In this document: positions 54,355 to 63,692 of the stretch, piece by piece | How positions within the stretch are numbered: the stretch's first letter is position 1 | Layout: every line of letters starts with the position of its first letter | DNA from: Chitinophaga costaii | GTDB taxonomy: Bacteria; Bacteroidota; Bacteroidia; Chitinophagales; Chitinophagaceae | Assembly: GCF_900094705.1 (NCBI RefSeq) | Contig: NZ_FMAR01000012.1 | Coordinates: 83,280-147,279 of the forward strand | Direction: 5' to 3' | Length of the DNA: 64,000 bases | Notes under the pieces: model-generated | What the model was told of the DNA's origin: nothing | The model's input: only the letters and a program-made list of their open reading frames with translations | The model's database searches: none | Translations under genes and position numbers: made by a program

Positions 54355-56100
54355 ATGCGAATTGGAATAGCCCTTATCAGCCTTGCACTTTTGGCAAGCG
54401 CCTGTAATAACACGAAACATACCACTGGTACCGTTCTGCATGTCCGCGATACGGCGGCTTTGCATCGCTGGTCCGATAGTTTGTTCTTCGCGGCTCAGCG
54501 CTCCAAAATGGCTGGCGATTACAAACGGGCTGTCTCTCAATTTTCCGACGTACTGCGTGTGCAGCCGCAAAATGCTACCGTTTATTATGAGTTATCGCGC
54601 CTGTTTTCGCAGTTGCATAATGAGAGCTATTCCCTGGGATTTGCCAAACGCGCCGCTGCGATGGACACCACAAATCGCTGGTTCCAGCTAAATCTGGCAG
54701 ACGCACTGACCAATGATAGCCGTTTCGATAGTGCTGCCCTGATTTACGACCGCCTGAGCCGCCTATACCCTGATAACGACGATTACCTGTATAATAAAGG
54801 GCTGTTGCTATCCCGTGCTGGCGATACGGAAGGGGCCCTGGATGCTTTTGATAGTCTTGAAAAAAGGAGTGGAGTAGTTGAAGAAGTAGTGTACCAGAAA
54901 CAACGCATGCTGCTGAAGTTGAGCCGCATTGATGAAGCGGCTGCGGAAATTCAGCAACTTATAAACCAGAATCCTACAGAGCTACGCTACTACCAGCTTC
55001 TGGCAGCGCTTTACGATGCCAACGATCGCACGGAAGAGGCACGCAAAAATTACGAATACATTCTTTCCCGCGACCCAAACGATACCCATGCACTCATGGC
55101 CCTGTCTAGCTACGCGAAAAAAAATAACGATACCACCACCTACTGGAAATACCTGACACGGGCCTTTGCCAGCCCCGATTTCAGTATTGATGAAAAGGTG
55201 GCCTATATTTACCCCTTTCTGCAAATGGCTACCATAGACAGCAGTAAACTACGGGAGGCACTTACGCTCAGCAGTCTTATTGTGCAGGCTCATCCCACAG
55301 CGGCGAAGGGATATGCTTTGCGGGGAGATATTTATTCGCAGACAGAGCAGCTGGATAGCGCCCTGGCAGATTATAACCAGGCCATTACCCTGGATTCTTC
55401 CCGATTTACGGTGTGGTACCAGGAAATGCTGATCTATTCCCGGATGAACAACAGCCAGGCCTTGCTGGATGCCAGCAATCTTGTAAATCGCCGGTTTCCC
55501 CATGAATTTATGGGCTTTTATTTTAATGGCATGGCCAATTATCTGCTGAAACACTATCCGGAAACGATTGCCGCTTTGAAAAAAGCAATCGAAGTAGGTG
55601 CAGATAAAAAAATGCTGGCCAATATCTACTCCCTGCTGGGCGATACCTATCATGCGATGGATAATGACCTGCAGTCGGATAGTAGTTACGAACTGGCCCT
55701 GGCCTTGCAACCGGAAGATCCGCTGGTATTGAACAACTATAGTTATTACCTGAGTGTACGCGGCGTACAATTAGAAAAAGCGGAACAGATGTCGCGCGCA
55801 AGTCTGGAACTGGAGCCGGAAAGCCCTAATTATATGGATACCTACGCATGGATACTTTTTCGCTTGGGCCGTTATACAGACGCCAAAACGTGGATGGAGA
55901 AGGCATTGCAGTATCCCGCCTCCCAGGATAGCCCGGGTATGTTGGAGCACTATGGCGATATTTTATTTAATTTAAAAGACGCAGATAAGGCAGTTGAATA
56001 TTGGCAGAAAGCCCGGGACAAGGGGGGCGACTCCTCCCTACTGGCACGTAAAATTGCGGAGAAACGTTATATCCCCGATGTTACGCCGGCACACCCGTAA
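54355..56100 (+). CDS. Tetratricopeptide-repeat lipoprotein
   Basis: A 581-residue lipoprotein. Lipobox LLASAC (Cys about residue 17) ends the signal peptide; at least ten TPR units follow across residues 40-570 (AGDYKRAVSQFSDVLRVQPQN, YNKGLLLSRAGDTEGALDAF, ALADYNQAITLDSSRFTVWY, EKAEQMSRASLELEPESPNY). Likely a periplasmic scaffold in envelope assembly. It is 7 bases after dut and upstream of a DUF4292 gene. Confidence 0.92.
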   Translation: MRIGIALISLALLASACNNTKHTTGTVLHVRDTAALHRWSDSLFFAAQRSKMAGDYKRAVSQFSDVLRVQPQNATVYYELSRLFSQLHNESYSLGFAKRAAAMDTTNRWFQLNLADALTNDSRFDSAALIYDRLSRLYPDNDDYLYNKGLLLSRAGDTEGALDAFDSLEKRSGVVEEVVYQKQRMLLKLSRIDEAAAEIQQLINQNPTELRYYQLLAALYDANDRTEEARKNYEYILSRDPNDTHALMALSSYAKKNNDTTTYWKYLTRAFASPDFSIDEKVAYIYPFLQMATIDSSKLREALTLSSLIVQAHPTAAKGYALRGDIYSQTEQLDSALADYNQAITLDSSRFTVWYQEMLIYSRMNNSQALLDASNLVNRRFPHEFMGFYFNGMANYLLKHYPETIAALKKAIEVGADKKMLANIYSLLGDTYHAMDNDLQSDSSYELALALQPEDPLVLNNYSYYLSVRGVQLEKAEQMSRASLELEPESPNYMDTYAWILFRLGRYTDAKTWMEKALQYPASQDSPGMLEHYGDILFNLKDADKAVEYWQKARDKGGDSSLLARKIAEKRYIPDVTPAHP

Positions 56101-56143
56101 ACTGGCATTCTTTTTAGACAACACGAGGTAGAAACAAGTACAA

Positions 56144-56995
56144 ATGAACAGGACGTTTACCAATATTGCCATTACATTTTTAATTACGCTCACCGGCCTG
56201 CTGGGAAGCGCCTGCCGCCATTCCCGTCACATTGCCCGGCCCGTATTTGTATCAGATACAACGGCCCATACCACAGCTACCGATACGGCCACTGCCGCTA
56301 ATAGTGAAGCAGATTTATATCGCCAGCGCATGCTGGCACGTGTTAAGCGTCACTATATCAGTTTCAGCACATTCTCGGCCAAACTAAAACTGGATTATGA
56401 TAACGACCAAGGCAAGTCTTTAAGCCTTACCGCCAACATTCGCATCCGCAAAGACAGCGCCGTGTGGATCTCCATCTCCGCCCCAATCGTGGGCGAAGTG
56501 GCCCGTGCGCTGATAACGCCGGATAGCCTTAAGGTGATCAATAAGTTTGAAAAAAAGCTGATCTTGCGCAAGCTGTCCGATGCGCATGATATCCTGAATA
56601 TTCCTATGGACTTTAATACTTTGCAAGACCTCATTGTTGGCAATCCTGTATTTTTTACTGATTCTGTGTACAATGTTGTGCGTACCCCTTCCGTTATCTC
56701 CTTTGACTGCAATGGTGGCACGTTCATGAGCGTATTCAATGTATTTGCCGATGACTTTAACCTGCAGCAAAGCAAAGTGACAGACAAAGACAGTACCCTG
56801 GCCACTAAACGGTCGTGCGAGCTGACTTATGGAGATTACCACGATCTGCAGGGACATAAATTTGCCAATAGCCGCCGCATATTCGTTTCAGAAAAACATG
56901 TCACGAAGATAGGGCTGGACTTTAACCGGGCAGACTTTGATCAGGCCGTAAGCCTGCCTTTTAGCATACCGGCCAGCGGATACACTGTACAATAA
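56144..56995 (+). CDS. DUF4292 domain lipoprotein
   Basis: A 283-residue protein with a signal peptide ending in lipobox LLGSAC. The DUF4292 domain (about 65-283) has TFSAKLKLDYDNDQGKSLSLTANIRIRKDSAVWISIS and AARALITPDS-type GEVARALITPD. The fold is LolA/LppX-like, which suggests lipid or lipoprotein handling in the periplasm. It sits between the TPR lipoprotein and the EnvC-like gene, 43 and 19 bases away. Confidence 0.9.
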   Translation: MNRTFTNIAITFLITLTGLLGSACRHSRHIARPVFVSDTTAHTTATDTATAANSEADLYRQRMLARVKRHYISFSTFSAKLKLDYDNDQGKSLSLTANIRIRKDSAVWISISAPIVGEVARALITPDSLKVINKFEKKLILRKLSDAHDILNIPMDFNTLQDLIVGNPVFFTDSVYNVVRTPSVISFDCNGGTFMSVFNVFADDFNLQQSKVTDKDSTLATKRSCELTYGDYHDLQGHKFANSRRIFVSEKHVTKIGLDFNRADFDQAVSLPFSIPASGYTVQ

Positions 56996-57014
56996 CTTAC
57001 CCATAAAATAATTC

Positions 57015-58481
57015 ATGTTGCAGCTTAAAAAATTTATCCCGTTCATATGGATCGTGTTGCTGGTGCCGGTGCTGTCGCTAGGTCAAAACACAGGACAACC
57101 TAACTCCCGGGAAGACCTGGAGCGCCGTAAACGGGAGTTGCAGAAAGAAATAGACGATGCCAATGATGCGTTGCGGGAAACCAAGAAAAGTACCAAAGAA
57201 AACATGGGCCAGTTGCGCGCATTGCGCGATAAAATAGTACTGCGCACCCGCCTGATCGAAAACATTAATGGGGAGCTGGGTTTTATCAATGAAGATATTT
57301 CCAATGCTTCGCGCGATGTGAAGACCCTGCAAAAAGACCTGGACACACTCAAAGCGCAATATGCCCAACTGGTGGTGTATGCGTATAAGAACCGGAGTAC
57401 CTATGATATGATGAACTTTATCTTCTCTGCGCAAAATTTTAACGACGCGATTAAGCGATACCAATACCTGAAGCAATACCGGGAATACCGCCGCCGCCAG
57501 GCAGATAACATCGTGGAAACAGAACAACAACTGCAAGCCAAGATTGGTAACCTGCAAAATCAGAAATTGAAACGTGCGGATGCCTTGAAAAATGAAGAGC
57601 AGGAACGCCAAACGCTGGAAGCTGATAAGAAAGAGAAGGATATGGTGGTCAATGACCTTAAAGGCCGGGAAAAGGAATTGTTACAGGCTATTAACCAGCG
57701 TAAAAAAGAAGCCGCAGAAGTACAGTCTGCCATTCGTGCGGTAATACGCCGTGAAATTGAGGAGGCAAGACGTAAAGCTGCCGAAGAAGAAATAGCCCGC
57801 AAAAAAGCAGAGGATGAACGTAGGGCCAGAGAAAAAGCAGCCCGTGAAGCCGCCGCTGCACAAGCTGCCCGTGATGCCGCTGCCGCTAAAGCCGCTGCTG
57901 CCGCCAATAAAGTGGCTAATAAACCCGCCGATAATAAACCAGACGTAGCGGTTGAAACGCCACCTTCTAGTACGGTAAGCAAGCCTGCGGTAGAAGACAA
58001 AACCGCTGCAAAACCCGCCCGTGCGGAAAACTGGCTGGAAGCCACTCCCGAAGCATTGGCCCTGTCCGAAAGTTTTGAAGCCAACCAGGGCAAGCTGCCA
58101 TGGCCGGTAGATGCAGGCCACATCATTAATCACTTTGGCTTGCAGCAACACCCGGTGAATGTGAAGATCGTGGAAGATTTTGATGGCGTAGTAATAGCCA
58201 CCAATCGCAATGGCAGGGTAAAAGCGGTGTTTGGTGGAGACGTCGCTGCCGTGGCGGTAGTACCCGGTGCTGGTTATGTAGTGATGATACGCCATGGCCA
58301 GTATTTCACCAACTATGTGCGCCTGGCGTCCGTAAGCGTGAAGAAGGGAGATAAAATTAAAACAGGTCAAAGCCTGGGCGTAGCCAGTTACAGTGAGGAA
58401 GAAAACGCTGGCATCGTGGAATTGCAGATATGGAAAGGCACGCAAAAGCAAAATCCGGAACGCTGGATTTTGCGGAGATAA
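57015..58481 (+). CDS. EnvC-like murein hydrolase activator (degenerate LytM domain)
   Basis: A 488-residue periplasmic protein with a signal peptide (to about residue 24), long coiled coils (about 28-125 and 165-275), an Ala/Lys-rich linker (275-340) and a C-terminal LytM/M23-like domain (about 360-488). Zinc residues are missing: the region expected to hold HxxxD reads QHPVNVKIVEDFDG and the HxH motif reads VELQIW. This fits an activator of amidases rather than an active peptidase. It ends the dut-TPR-DUF4292 operon, with a terminator behind it. Confidence 0.9.
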   Translation: MLQLKKFIPFIWIVLLVPVLSLGQNTGQPNSREDLERRKRELQKEIDDANDALRETKKSTKENMGQLRALRDKIVLRTRLIENINGELGFINEDISNASRDVKTLQKDLDTLKAQYAQLVVYAYKNRSTYDMMNFIFSAQNFNDAIKRYQYLKQYREYRRRQADNIVETEQQLQAKIGNLQNQKLKRADALKNEEQERQTLEADKKEKDMVVNDLKGREKELLQAINQRKKEAAEVQSAIRAVIRREIEEARRKAAEEEIARKKAEDERRAREKAAREAAAAQAARDAAAAKAAAAANKVANKPADNKPDVAVETPPSSTVSKPAVEDKTAAKPARAENWLEATPEALALSESFEANQGKLPWPVDAGHIINHFGLQQHPVNVKIVEDFDGVVIATNRNGRVKAVFGGDVAAVAVVPGAGYVVMIRHGQYFTNYVRLASVSVKKGDKIKTGQSLGVASYSEEENAGIVELQIWKGTQKQNPERWILRR

Positions 58482-58508
58482 ATATTAGCCTCACATTTTT
58501 TGATACTA

Positions 58509-58541
58509 AAAAAAGGCGGTCCGTAATGGGCCGCCTTTTTA
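58509..58541. terminator. Bidirectional terminator between convergent genes
   Basis: AAAAAGGCGGTCC/GGGCCGCCTTTTT stem with a 5-nt loop and A/T flanks, shared by the EnvC-like gene (plus) and the thiolase gene (minus). Confidence 0.9.
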
Positions 58542-58557
58542 ATGAGTGTTTAGCACT

Positions 58558-59757
58558 TTACATTTTTTCAAAGATCATGGCGGCGCCCTGGCCTACTCCC
58601 ACACACATGGTGGCCAATCCGTACCGGGCATTTGATAAACGCTGCATTTCGTGCAGCAGCGTACCGGTAATGCGCGCGCCGGAGCAGCCCAATGGATGGC
58701 CGATGGCAATAGCTCCGCCGTTTACATTAATCCTGGCGGGATCTAATTGCAGGTCCTGTATGCAGGCCAGGGATTGAGCGGCAAAGGCTTCGTTCAGTTC
58801 TATCAAATCCAGGTTGGATACGCTAAGACCTGCGCGCAGCAAGGCCTTGCGCGTAGCTGGCACCGGTCCTATTCCCATAATGGCAGGATCTACACCGGCA
58901 ACGGCCATGGATTTTACCTGAGCGATGGGGGTGAGCCCATACATTTTCAGTGCTCTTTCCGATACGACCAGCACCATGGCAGCACCATCGTTTATGCCAG
59001 ATGAGTTGCCGGCGGTAACGCTGCCATCGGCGGCGAATACGGGTTTCAGGCCAGACAGTTTTTCCAGCGAGGTATCGCGTGGCGGCTCGTCTTTGGCAAA
59101 AATTACCTGCTCTTCTTTGTTGGGGGTAATGGCTACCGGCACAATTTCTTTTGCCCACTTACCGGTTTGCAGGGCAGTTTTATATTTCTGCTGGCTGTGC
59201 AAGGCAAAAATGTCTTGTGCTTCGCGGGATATCTTCCATTGACGGGCCACATTTTCGGCCGTTTCGCCCATGGAATAGGGAGGGTATAGTAGCGCCAGTT
59301 TTTTATTGGTGAAACGCCAGCCGATGGTGGAGTCATACAACTCTGTATTGCGGCTAAAAGCTCCATTGGCCTTGGGCATTACAAGGGGGGCGCGGGTCAT
59401 GCTTTCTACGCCGCCGGCCAGGTATACATCGCCTTCATTACACATTACGGCGCGGGCGGCATCCATCACCGCTTGCATACCAGCGGCGCAAAGACGGTTT
59501 ACGGTATTGCCAGCCACTGATACCGGCAGCCCGGCCAGGAGAGCGGCCATACGGGCCACATCGCGGCTATCTTCCCCTGCCTGGTTGGTGGCGCCGGCTA
59601 TTACATCTTCAATACCAGCAGGGTCTATACTATCATTTCGGGTAAGTATGGCATTGATCACGTGCGCCAGGAGATCGTCTGGCCGAACGTTGCGAAGGGC
59701 GCCCCCGTACTTGCCTATAGGCGTACGAACGGCATCTACGATGTAAGCTGCTTGCAT
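58558..59757 (-). CDS. 3-oxoadipyl-CoA thiolase / acetyl-CoA C-acyltransferase
   Basis: A 399-residue thiolase II. The active cysteines are C90 in [11 protein letters not shown] and the C-terminal Cys in [18 protein letters not shown] and [16 protein letters not shown] supply the His. The start [21 protein letters not shown] and [24 protein letters not shown] are nearest to the PcaF/PaaJ type, which cleaves 3-oxoadipyl-CoA in aromatic and phenylacetate breakdown. A fatty-acid thiolase is the alternative. ATG 59757 chosen from family N-termini. Confidence 0.88.
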   Translation of the reverse strand: MQAAYIVDAVRTPIGKYGGALRNVRPDDLLAHVINAILTRNDSIDPAGIEDVIAGATNQAGEDSRDVARMAALLAGLPVSVAGNTVNRLCAAGMQAVMDAARAVMCNEGDVYLAGGVESMTRAPLVMPKANGAFSRNTELYDSTIGWRFTNKKLALLYPPYSMGETAENVARQWKISREAQDIFALHSQQKYKTALQTGKWAKEIVPVAITPNKEEQVIFAKDEPPRDTSLEKLSGLKPVFAADGSVTAGNSSGINDGAAMVLVVSERALKMYGLTPIAQVKSMAVAGVDPAIMGIGPVPATRKALLRAGLSVSNLDLIELNEAFAAQSLACIQDLQLDPARINVNGGAIAIGHPLGCSGARITGTLLHEMQRLSNARYGLATMCVGVGQGAAMIFEKM

Positions 59758-60276
59758 GTGATGGAAATAATTTGTTGAATGTTCCATGATAAAAATCCGT
59801 GGAAATGGCCGGTAATTTAGCCTTTTTTACGTTAGCAGCGCAACTGCTGCATACCATGCCATAATTTCCACATATAACAAAAGGAGTGCGCCAATTATCT
59901 GCATATTTCGCGCGCCCATGAAAAAATTACAGCCTTTCAAAAATTGAGGCTGGTCTAGGAGATGGGATCACCGTAATTTGATATAAATCTATTAACCGGA
60001 TTTTCTCATCGAATACCCTTTTTTCCATCTAACTAGCCCCAAAAGCTTTTTTTCTTTCCATCTGTGCCCCCAATAAGCAATCCCTTCTTCCGGCCTGAAG
60101 ACCAGGCCGGCATGAAGTTGGGAAGTCTCCCTGCTGCCAGTATACTTAACTAGCTTATCCCCAACGCATTATTCACTTATTGCACTTTACAACTCCCATA
60201 CCCTTATTTTACCCTATCTTTGCAGTTGCTTATCCGACTGCCGAAAGGTAGCCAATTACTCAGTTAACGATCTGTA
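59758..60276. other. Intergenic region with a hairpin and the rlmN promoter
   Basis: A 519-base gap between divergent genes. An 8-bp perfect hairpin (CCGGCCTG-AAGAC-CAGGCCGG, 60090-60110) has no T tract and no assigned role. TATCTTTG at 60215-60222 fits the -7 box and lies 54 bases before the rlmN ATG. Nothing coding is seen. Confidence 0.45.
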
Positions 60277-61326
60277 ATGCATTCAGAACAAAAAAAGAAT
60301 ATCCGGCAATATGACTTGCCGTCCCTCCAGCAGTACTTCCAAGAAATCGGTGAAAAACCCTTCCGCGCCAAGCAAGTCTATGAATGGCTATGGTTAAAAC
60401 ATGCCCCCACTTTTGAGGCCATGACCAACCTGTCTAAGCCGCTGCGCTTATCGCTGGAAAACAATTTTTCCCTGCCCGCAGTAACGGTTGATACCTTGCA
60501 AAAAAGTGAAGATGGCACCATGAAAAGCCGCTTCCGCCTGCATGATGGTCACTTTGTGGAAGGCGTACTTATTCCTACTGAAACCCGGCAAACAGCCTGT
60601 GTATCATCCCAAGTGGGCTGTAGCCTTAGCTGTAAATTCTGCGCTACCGGCACCATGGGGCGCAAGCGCAATCTTAACTTCGACGAAATTTATGATGAGG
60701 TAGCCCTGCTAAACCAACAAGCCTTGCAGAGCAGTGGCAAGAAACTTACTAATATCGTATACATGGGCATGGGTGAACCTTTGCTCAATTATAACAATGT
60801 ACTTAAATCCATTGAGCGTATTACCGCTGCCGATGGCCTGGCCATGTCGCCCAAGCGTATTACTGTGAGCACAGCGGGTATTGCCAAAATGATCCGCCAG
60901 TTGGGCGATGATAAAGTGCGCTTTAACCTGGCACTCTCCCTGCATGCAGCCAACGATACTAAGCGCAACGAGATTATGCCGATCAATGAAACCAACGACC
61001 TTAAGTCACTGATCGATGCGCTCAACTACTTTTACAAACAAACTGAAAGTCAGATATCTTTCGAATATATCCTGTTCCGCAATTTTAACGACAGTCTACA
61101 GGATGCGGACGATCTGATCAAAGTATACCGCCAGGTACCAGCTGATCTGGTAAACATTATCGAGTACAACCCGATAGATGGTGGCCGTTTTGCCAAGCCC
61201 GATGAAGACAAAGTACAGGCCTTCATGGACTACCTGAGTAAGCACCGGGTAAACTCCCGCCTGCGCCGCAGCCGTGGCAAAGACATTGATGCTGCCTGCG
61301 GACAACTTGCTAATAAGATCGCATAA
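60277..61326 (+). CDS. rlmN: 23S rRNA (A2503-C2)/tRNA (A37-C2) methyltransferase RlmN
   Basis: A 349-residue radical-SAM enzyme that methylates C2 of adenosine in 23S rRNA and some tRNAs. The [4Fe-4S] triad is C115, C119, C122 in GCSLSCKFCATG; the methyl-carrying Cys is in DAACGQLA near the C-terminus. Also YMGMGEPLLNY and FEYILFRNFND. Promoter box at 60215. The pseudouridine synthase gene follows 90 bases on. Confidence 0.97.
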   Translation: MHSEQKKNIRQYDLPSLQQYFQEIGEKPFRAKQVYEWLWLKHAPTFEAMTNLSKPLRLSLENNFSLPAVTVDTLQKSEDGTMKSRFRLHDGHFVEGVLIPTETRQTACVSSQVGCSLSCKFCATGTMGRKRNLNFDEIYDEVALLNQQALQSSGKKLTNIVYMGMGEPLLNYNNVLKSIERITAADGLAMSPKRITVSTAGIAKMIRQLGDDKVRFNLALSLHAANDTKRNEIMPINETNDLKSLIDALNYFYKQTESQISFEYILFRNFNDSLQDADDLIKVYRQVPADLVNIIEYNPIDGGRFAKPDEDKVQAFMDYLSKHRVNSRLRRSRGKDIDAACGQLANKIA

Positions 61327-61415
61327 TTTCCGTCATTTCACCACGACATCCTGCCTCCCGGGCGGGATGCTCATTTTTATAAGTACTGCAGGAATGCAGC
61401 AGATAATGCACAAGT

Positions 61416-62900
61416 ATGAAAACAAACAGACCTGGCGGCAAGCGTGCTGCCTCCCCACGCAGCGCAGATGCTAAAAAAGGCGGCTTTAAAAAAGAAGGCG
61501 GCGCTGGCAAATCTTTCCGCTCCGGCAAACCCGGTGAAGACCGTCCTTCCCGCTCCCGTAAGACAGATGGTAGTGCCGACGAAAAACGTCCTTTCCGCTT
61601 TGGCGACCGTCCGAAAAAAGAGGGGGATAGTGACCGTACCAAACGCAGTTTTGGTACCCGTGGCGACGCAAATGAAGACCGTCCCAAACGCAGCTTCGGC
61701 CCGCGTGCTGCAGATGGTGAAGACCGTCCCAAACGCAGCTTCGGCCCACGTGCTGCAGATGGTGAAGACCGTCCCAAACGCAGCTTCGGCCCGCGTGCTG
61801 CAGATGGTGAAGACCGTCCCAAACGCAGTGCTGGACCATCTTCCGCAACAGGTGACGATCGTCCCAAACGCAGCTTCGGCCCCCGCGCTGATGATGGCCA
61901 GGGGCAGCCAACACGTAGCTTCCGTGCCCGCACAGAGGAGGATGGAAGTCGCCCCGCTCGTAAACCGGCAGGCGACAAACGGGAAACACCCAGTGGCTTT
62001 AACCGTAAAAAATATTTTGATAAAACCAACGACCGCTTTGCCGACAAGCAGGCGCATAAAGATTATAAAAGTGGCGTAAGCGAAGGTTTTGCAGGCGAGG
62101 CAGGAGAAGGCGCAGCTGCCGCACCCGCTAAACGTATCCGCAAAAAGATCGAACTGCAACCTTCTACCATGGCTCCCGGCGAAATGCCGTTGAATAAGTT
62201 TGTGGCGCATTGCGGCATCTGCTCCCGCCGCAAAGCCGTGGATTATATTAAAGAAGGCAAGGTGTCGGTGAATGATACCGTGATTACGGAACCCGCCTTT
62301 AAAGTAACGGCCAGGGATGCCGTGAAATTGAATGATAAACGCATTGTCATTCAAAAAGACCTGGTGTATATCCTGCTGAATAAGCCCAAAGGATACATCA
62401 CCACCACCGACGATCCGGAAGGCCGTCAAACGGTTATGGCACTGATTGAGGAAGCCACTGAAGACCAACGTGTGTACCCGGTAGGCCGCCTGGATCGCAA
62501 TACTTCCGGCCTGCTGCTGCTTACCAATGATGGAGAGCTGGCACAACGCCTGGCCCACCCGAGTAACAATATCAAGAAAATATACCAGGTTGGCCTGGAC
62601 AAAGCATTGACCAAAGCAGATTTCGACAAGATCATAGATGGTGTTACGCTGGAAGACGGCCCTGCCATGGTAGATGCACTTGGTTATGTAGATGTTAAGG
62701 ACAAAACTACCATTGGTATTGAAATTCATAGTGGGAAGAACCGTATTGTTCGCCGCATTTTTGAAAGCCTGGAATATAAGGTAGAGAAGCTGGATCGTGT
62801 GATGTATGCAGGCCTCACGAAGAAAAATCTGAACCGAGGCTCCTGGCGTTATCTTAGCGACAAGGAAGTGATCCTGTTAAAGCATTTTAAGCAAAAATAG
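61416..62900 (+). CDS. RsuA/RluB-family pseudouridine synthase with repeat-rich N-terminal extension
   Basis: A 494-residue protein. Residues 1-250 are a basic/acidic low-complexity tail with three near-identical 15-residue units (DGEDRPKRSFGPRAA) and related RPKRS pieces. Residues 257-305 form an S4 RNA-binding domain (MPLNKFVAHCGICSRRKAV). The catalytic domain follows with D360 in GRLDRNTSGLLLLTND. It should modify one uridine in rRNA, RluB/RluF-like. The extension, half of the protein, is likely disordered and RNA-interacting; this is inferred. Confidence 0.9.
   Translation: MKTNRPGGKRAASPRSADAKKGGFKKEGGAGKSFRSGKPGEDRPSRSRKTDGSADEKRPFRFGDRPKKEGDSDRTKRSFGTRGDANEDRPKRSFGPRAADGEDRPKRSFGPRAADGEDRPKRSFGPRAADGEDRPKRSAGPSSATGDDRPKRSFGPRADDGQGQPTRSFRARTEEDGSRPARKPAGDKRETPSGFNRKKYFDKTNDRFADKQAHKDYKSGVSEGFAGEAGEGAAAAPAKRIRKKIELQPSTMAPGEMPLNKFVAHCGICSRRKAVDYIKEGKVSVNDTVITEPAFKVTARDAVKLNDKRIVIQKDLVYILLNKPKGYITTTDDPEGRQTVMALIEEATEDQRVYPVGRLDRNTSGLLLLTNDGELAQRLAHPSNNIKKIYQVGLDKALTKADFDKIIDGVTLEDGPAMVDALGYVDVKDKTTIGIEIHSGKNRIVRRIFESLEYKVEKLDRVMYAGLTKKNLNRGSWRYLSDKEVILLKHFKQK
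61674..61850 (+). repeat. 45-base in-frame tandem repeat
   Basis: About three full copies of a 45-base unit beginning GAAGACCGTCCCAAACGCAG, plus partial flanking units, encode DGEDRPKRSFGPRAA in the pseudouridine synthase tail. Copies are nearly identical at DNA level, indicating recent duplication. Confidence 0.9.
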
Positions 62901-62910
62901 GAACCGGTAC

Positions 62911-63630
62911 ATGCGCATAGAAGAACAAATTTTATTAGAAACACCAGACTTTGTGGTGGTGAATAAGCCTTCCGGCCTGCTCACCATCCCGGATAGGCAC
63001 GACGGTGAGTTGCAATCGCTGCGGGGTATTTTACAAAAAAGATACGGGGAAATTTTCGTGGTACACCGCCTGGATAAAGACACCAGTGGCGTTATACTCT
63101 TTGCCCGCAATGCGGAGGCCCACCGTTATTTTTCCCAGCTTTTTGAAAGCCGAGGTGTGCGGAAGTTTTATCAGGGCCTCGTAACCGGCCAGGTTGTGCC
63201 ATCCAAAGGTAGCATCCTGGAACCCATTATTGAACACCCTGCCATTAAAGGTAAAATGGCCACGGCCCGCAAGGGAAAGGCCTCCCACACCGATTATGAA
63301 GTGCTGGAAGATTTTGGTGCCTATAGCCTGGTTCAAGTGCAAATTCATACCGGCCGTACCCACCAGGTGAGGGTGCATATGAAACATATTGGCAATCCCA
63401 TTGTGATGGACGAGCTATATGGTAAAGCCAAACCCGTACTGCTGTCCGACATTAAGAAGAAGTACCGTTTGGGTAAGTTCACCGAGGAAGAAAGGCCCCT
63501 GCTGGCCCGCCTGGCCTTGCATGCTTTTCGCCTCGAATTTGAAGATGCTACCGGGCAAGCCTATACGATAGAGGCCCCCTTGCCCAAAGACATTCAGGCG
63601 GTGGTGACGCAGCTTCGCAAGCATGTTTAG
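62911..63630 (+). CDS. RluA-family pseudouridine synthase
   Basis: A 239-residue synthase lacking an S4 domain. The catalytic Asp is in VHRLDKDTSGVILFARN; PSGLLTIPDRHD near the start and TGRTHQVRVHMKHIG are family motifs. Target (rRNA or tRNA uridine) cannot be fixed from sequence. It starts 10 bases after the RluB-like gene, so both are cotranscribed. A terminator hairpin follows. Confidence 0.94.
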   Translation: MRIEEQILLETPDFVVVNKPSGLLTIPDRHDGELQSLRGILQKRYGEIFVVHRLDKDTSGVILFARNAEAHRYFSQLFESRGVRKFYQGLVTGQVVPSKGSILEPIIEHPAIKGKMATARKGKASHTDYEVLEDFGAYSLVQVQIHTGRTHQVRVHMKHIGNPIVMDELYGKAKPVLLSDIKKKYRLGKFTEEERPLLARLALHAFRLEFEDATGQAYTIEAPLPKDIQAVVTQLRKHV

Positions 63631-63660
63631 GTTTATCTGTCATTCAAATAAATATTTAAC

Positions 63661-63689
63661 AGGGCGCACCCGAAAGGTGTGCCCTTGTT
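63661..63689 (+). terminator. Terminator after the RluA-family gene
   Basis: A 10-bp stem (AGGGCGCACC/GGTGTGCCCT, one wobble) with a 4-nt loop CGAA, followed by TTGTT. It sits 30 bases past the stop and ends three bases before the group II intron. Confidence 0.75.
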
Positions 63690-63692
63690 GTG

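Noticed and set aside
60090..60110. Perfect 8-bp GC hairpin as terminator
   Set aside because: No T run on either strand and it lies between divergent genes, so no termination role can be supported.
61377..62729. 450-residue minus-strand ORF
   Set aside because: Antisense to the RluB-like gene; open only because of the repeat composition.
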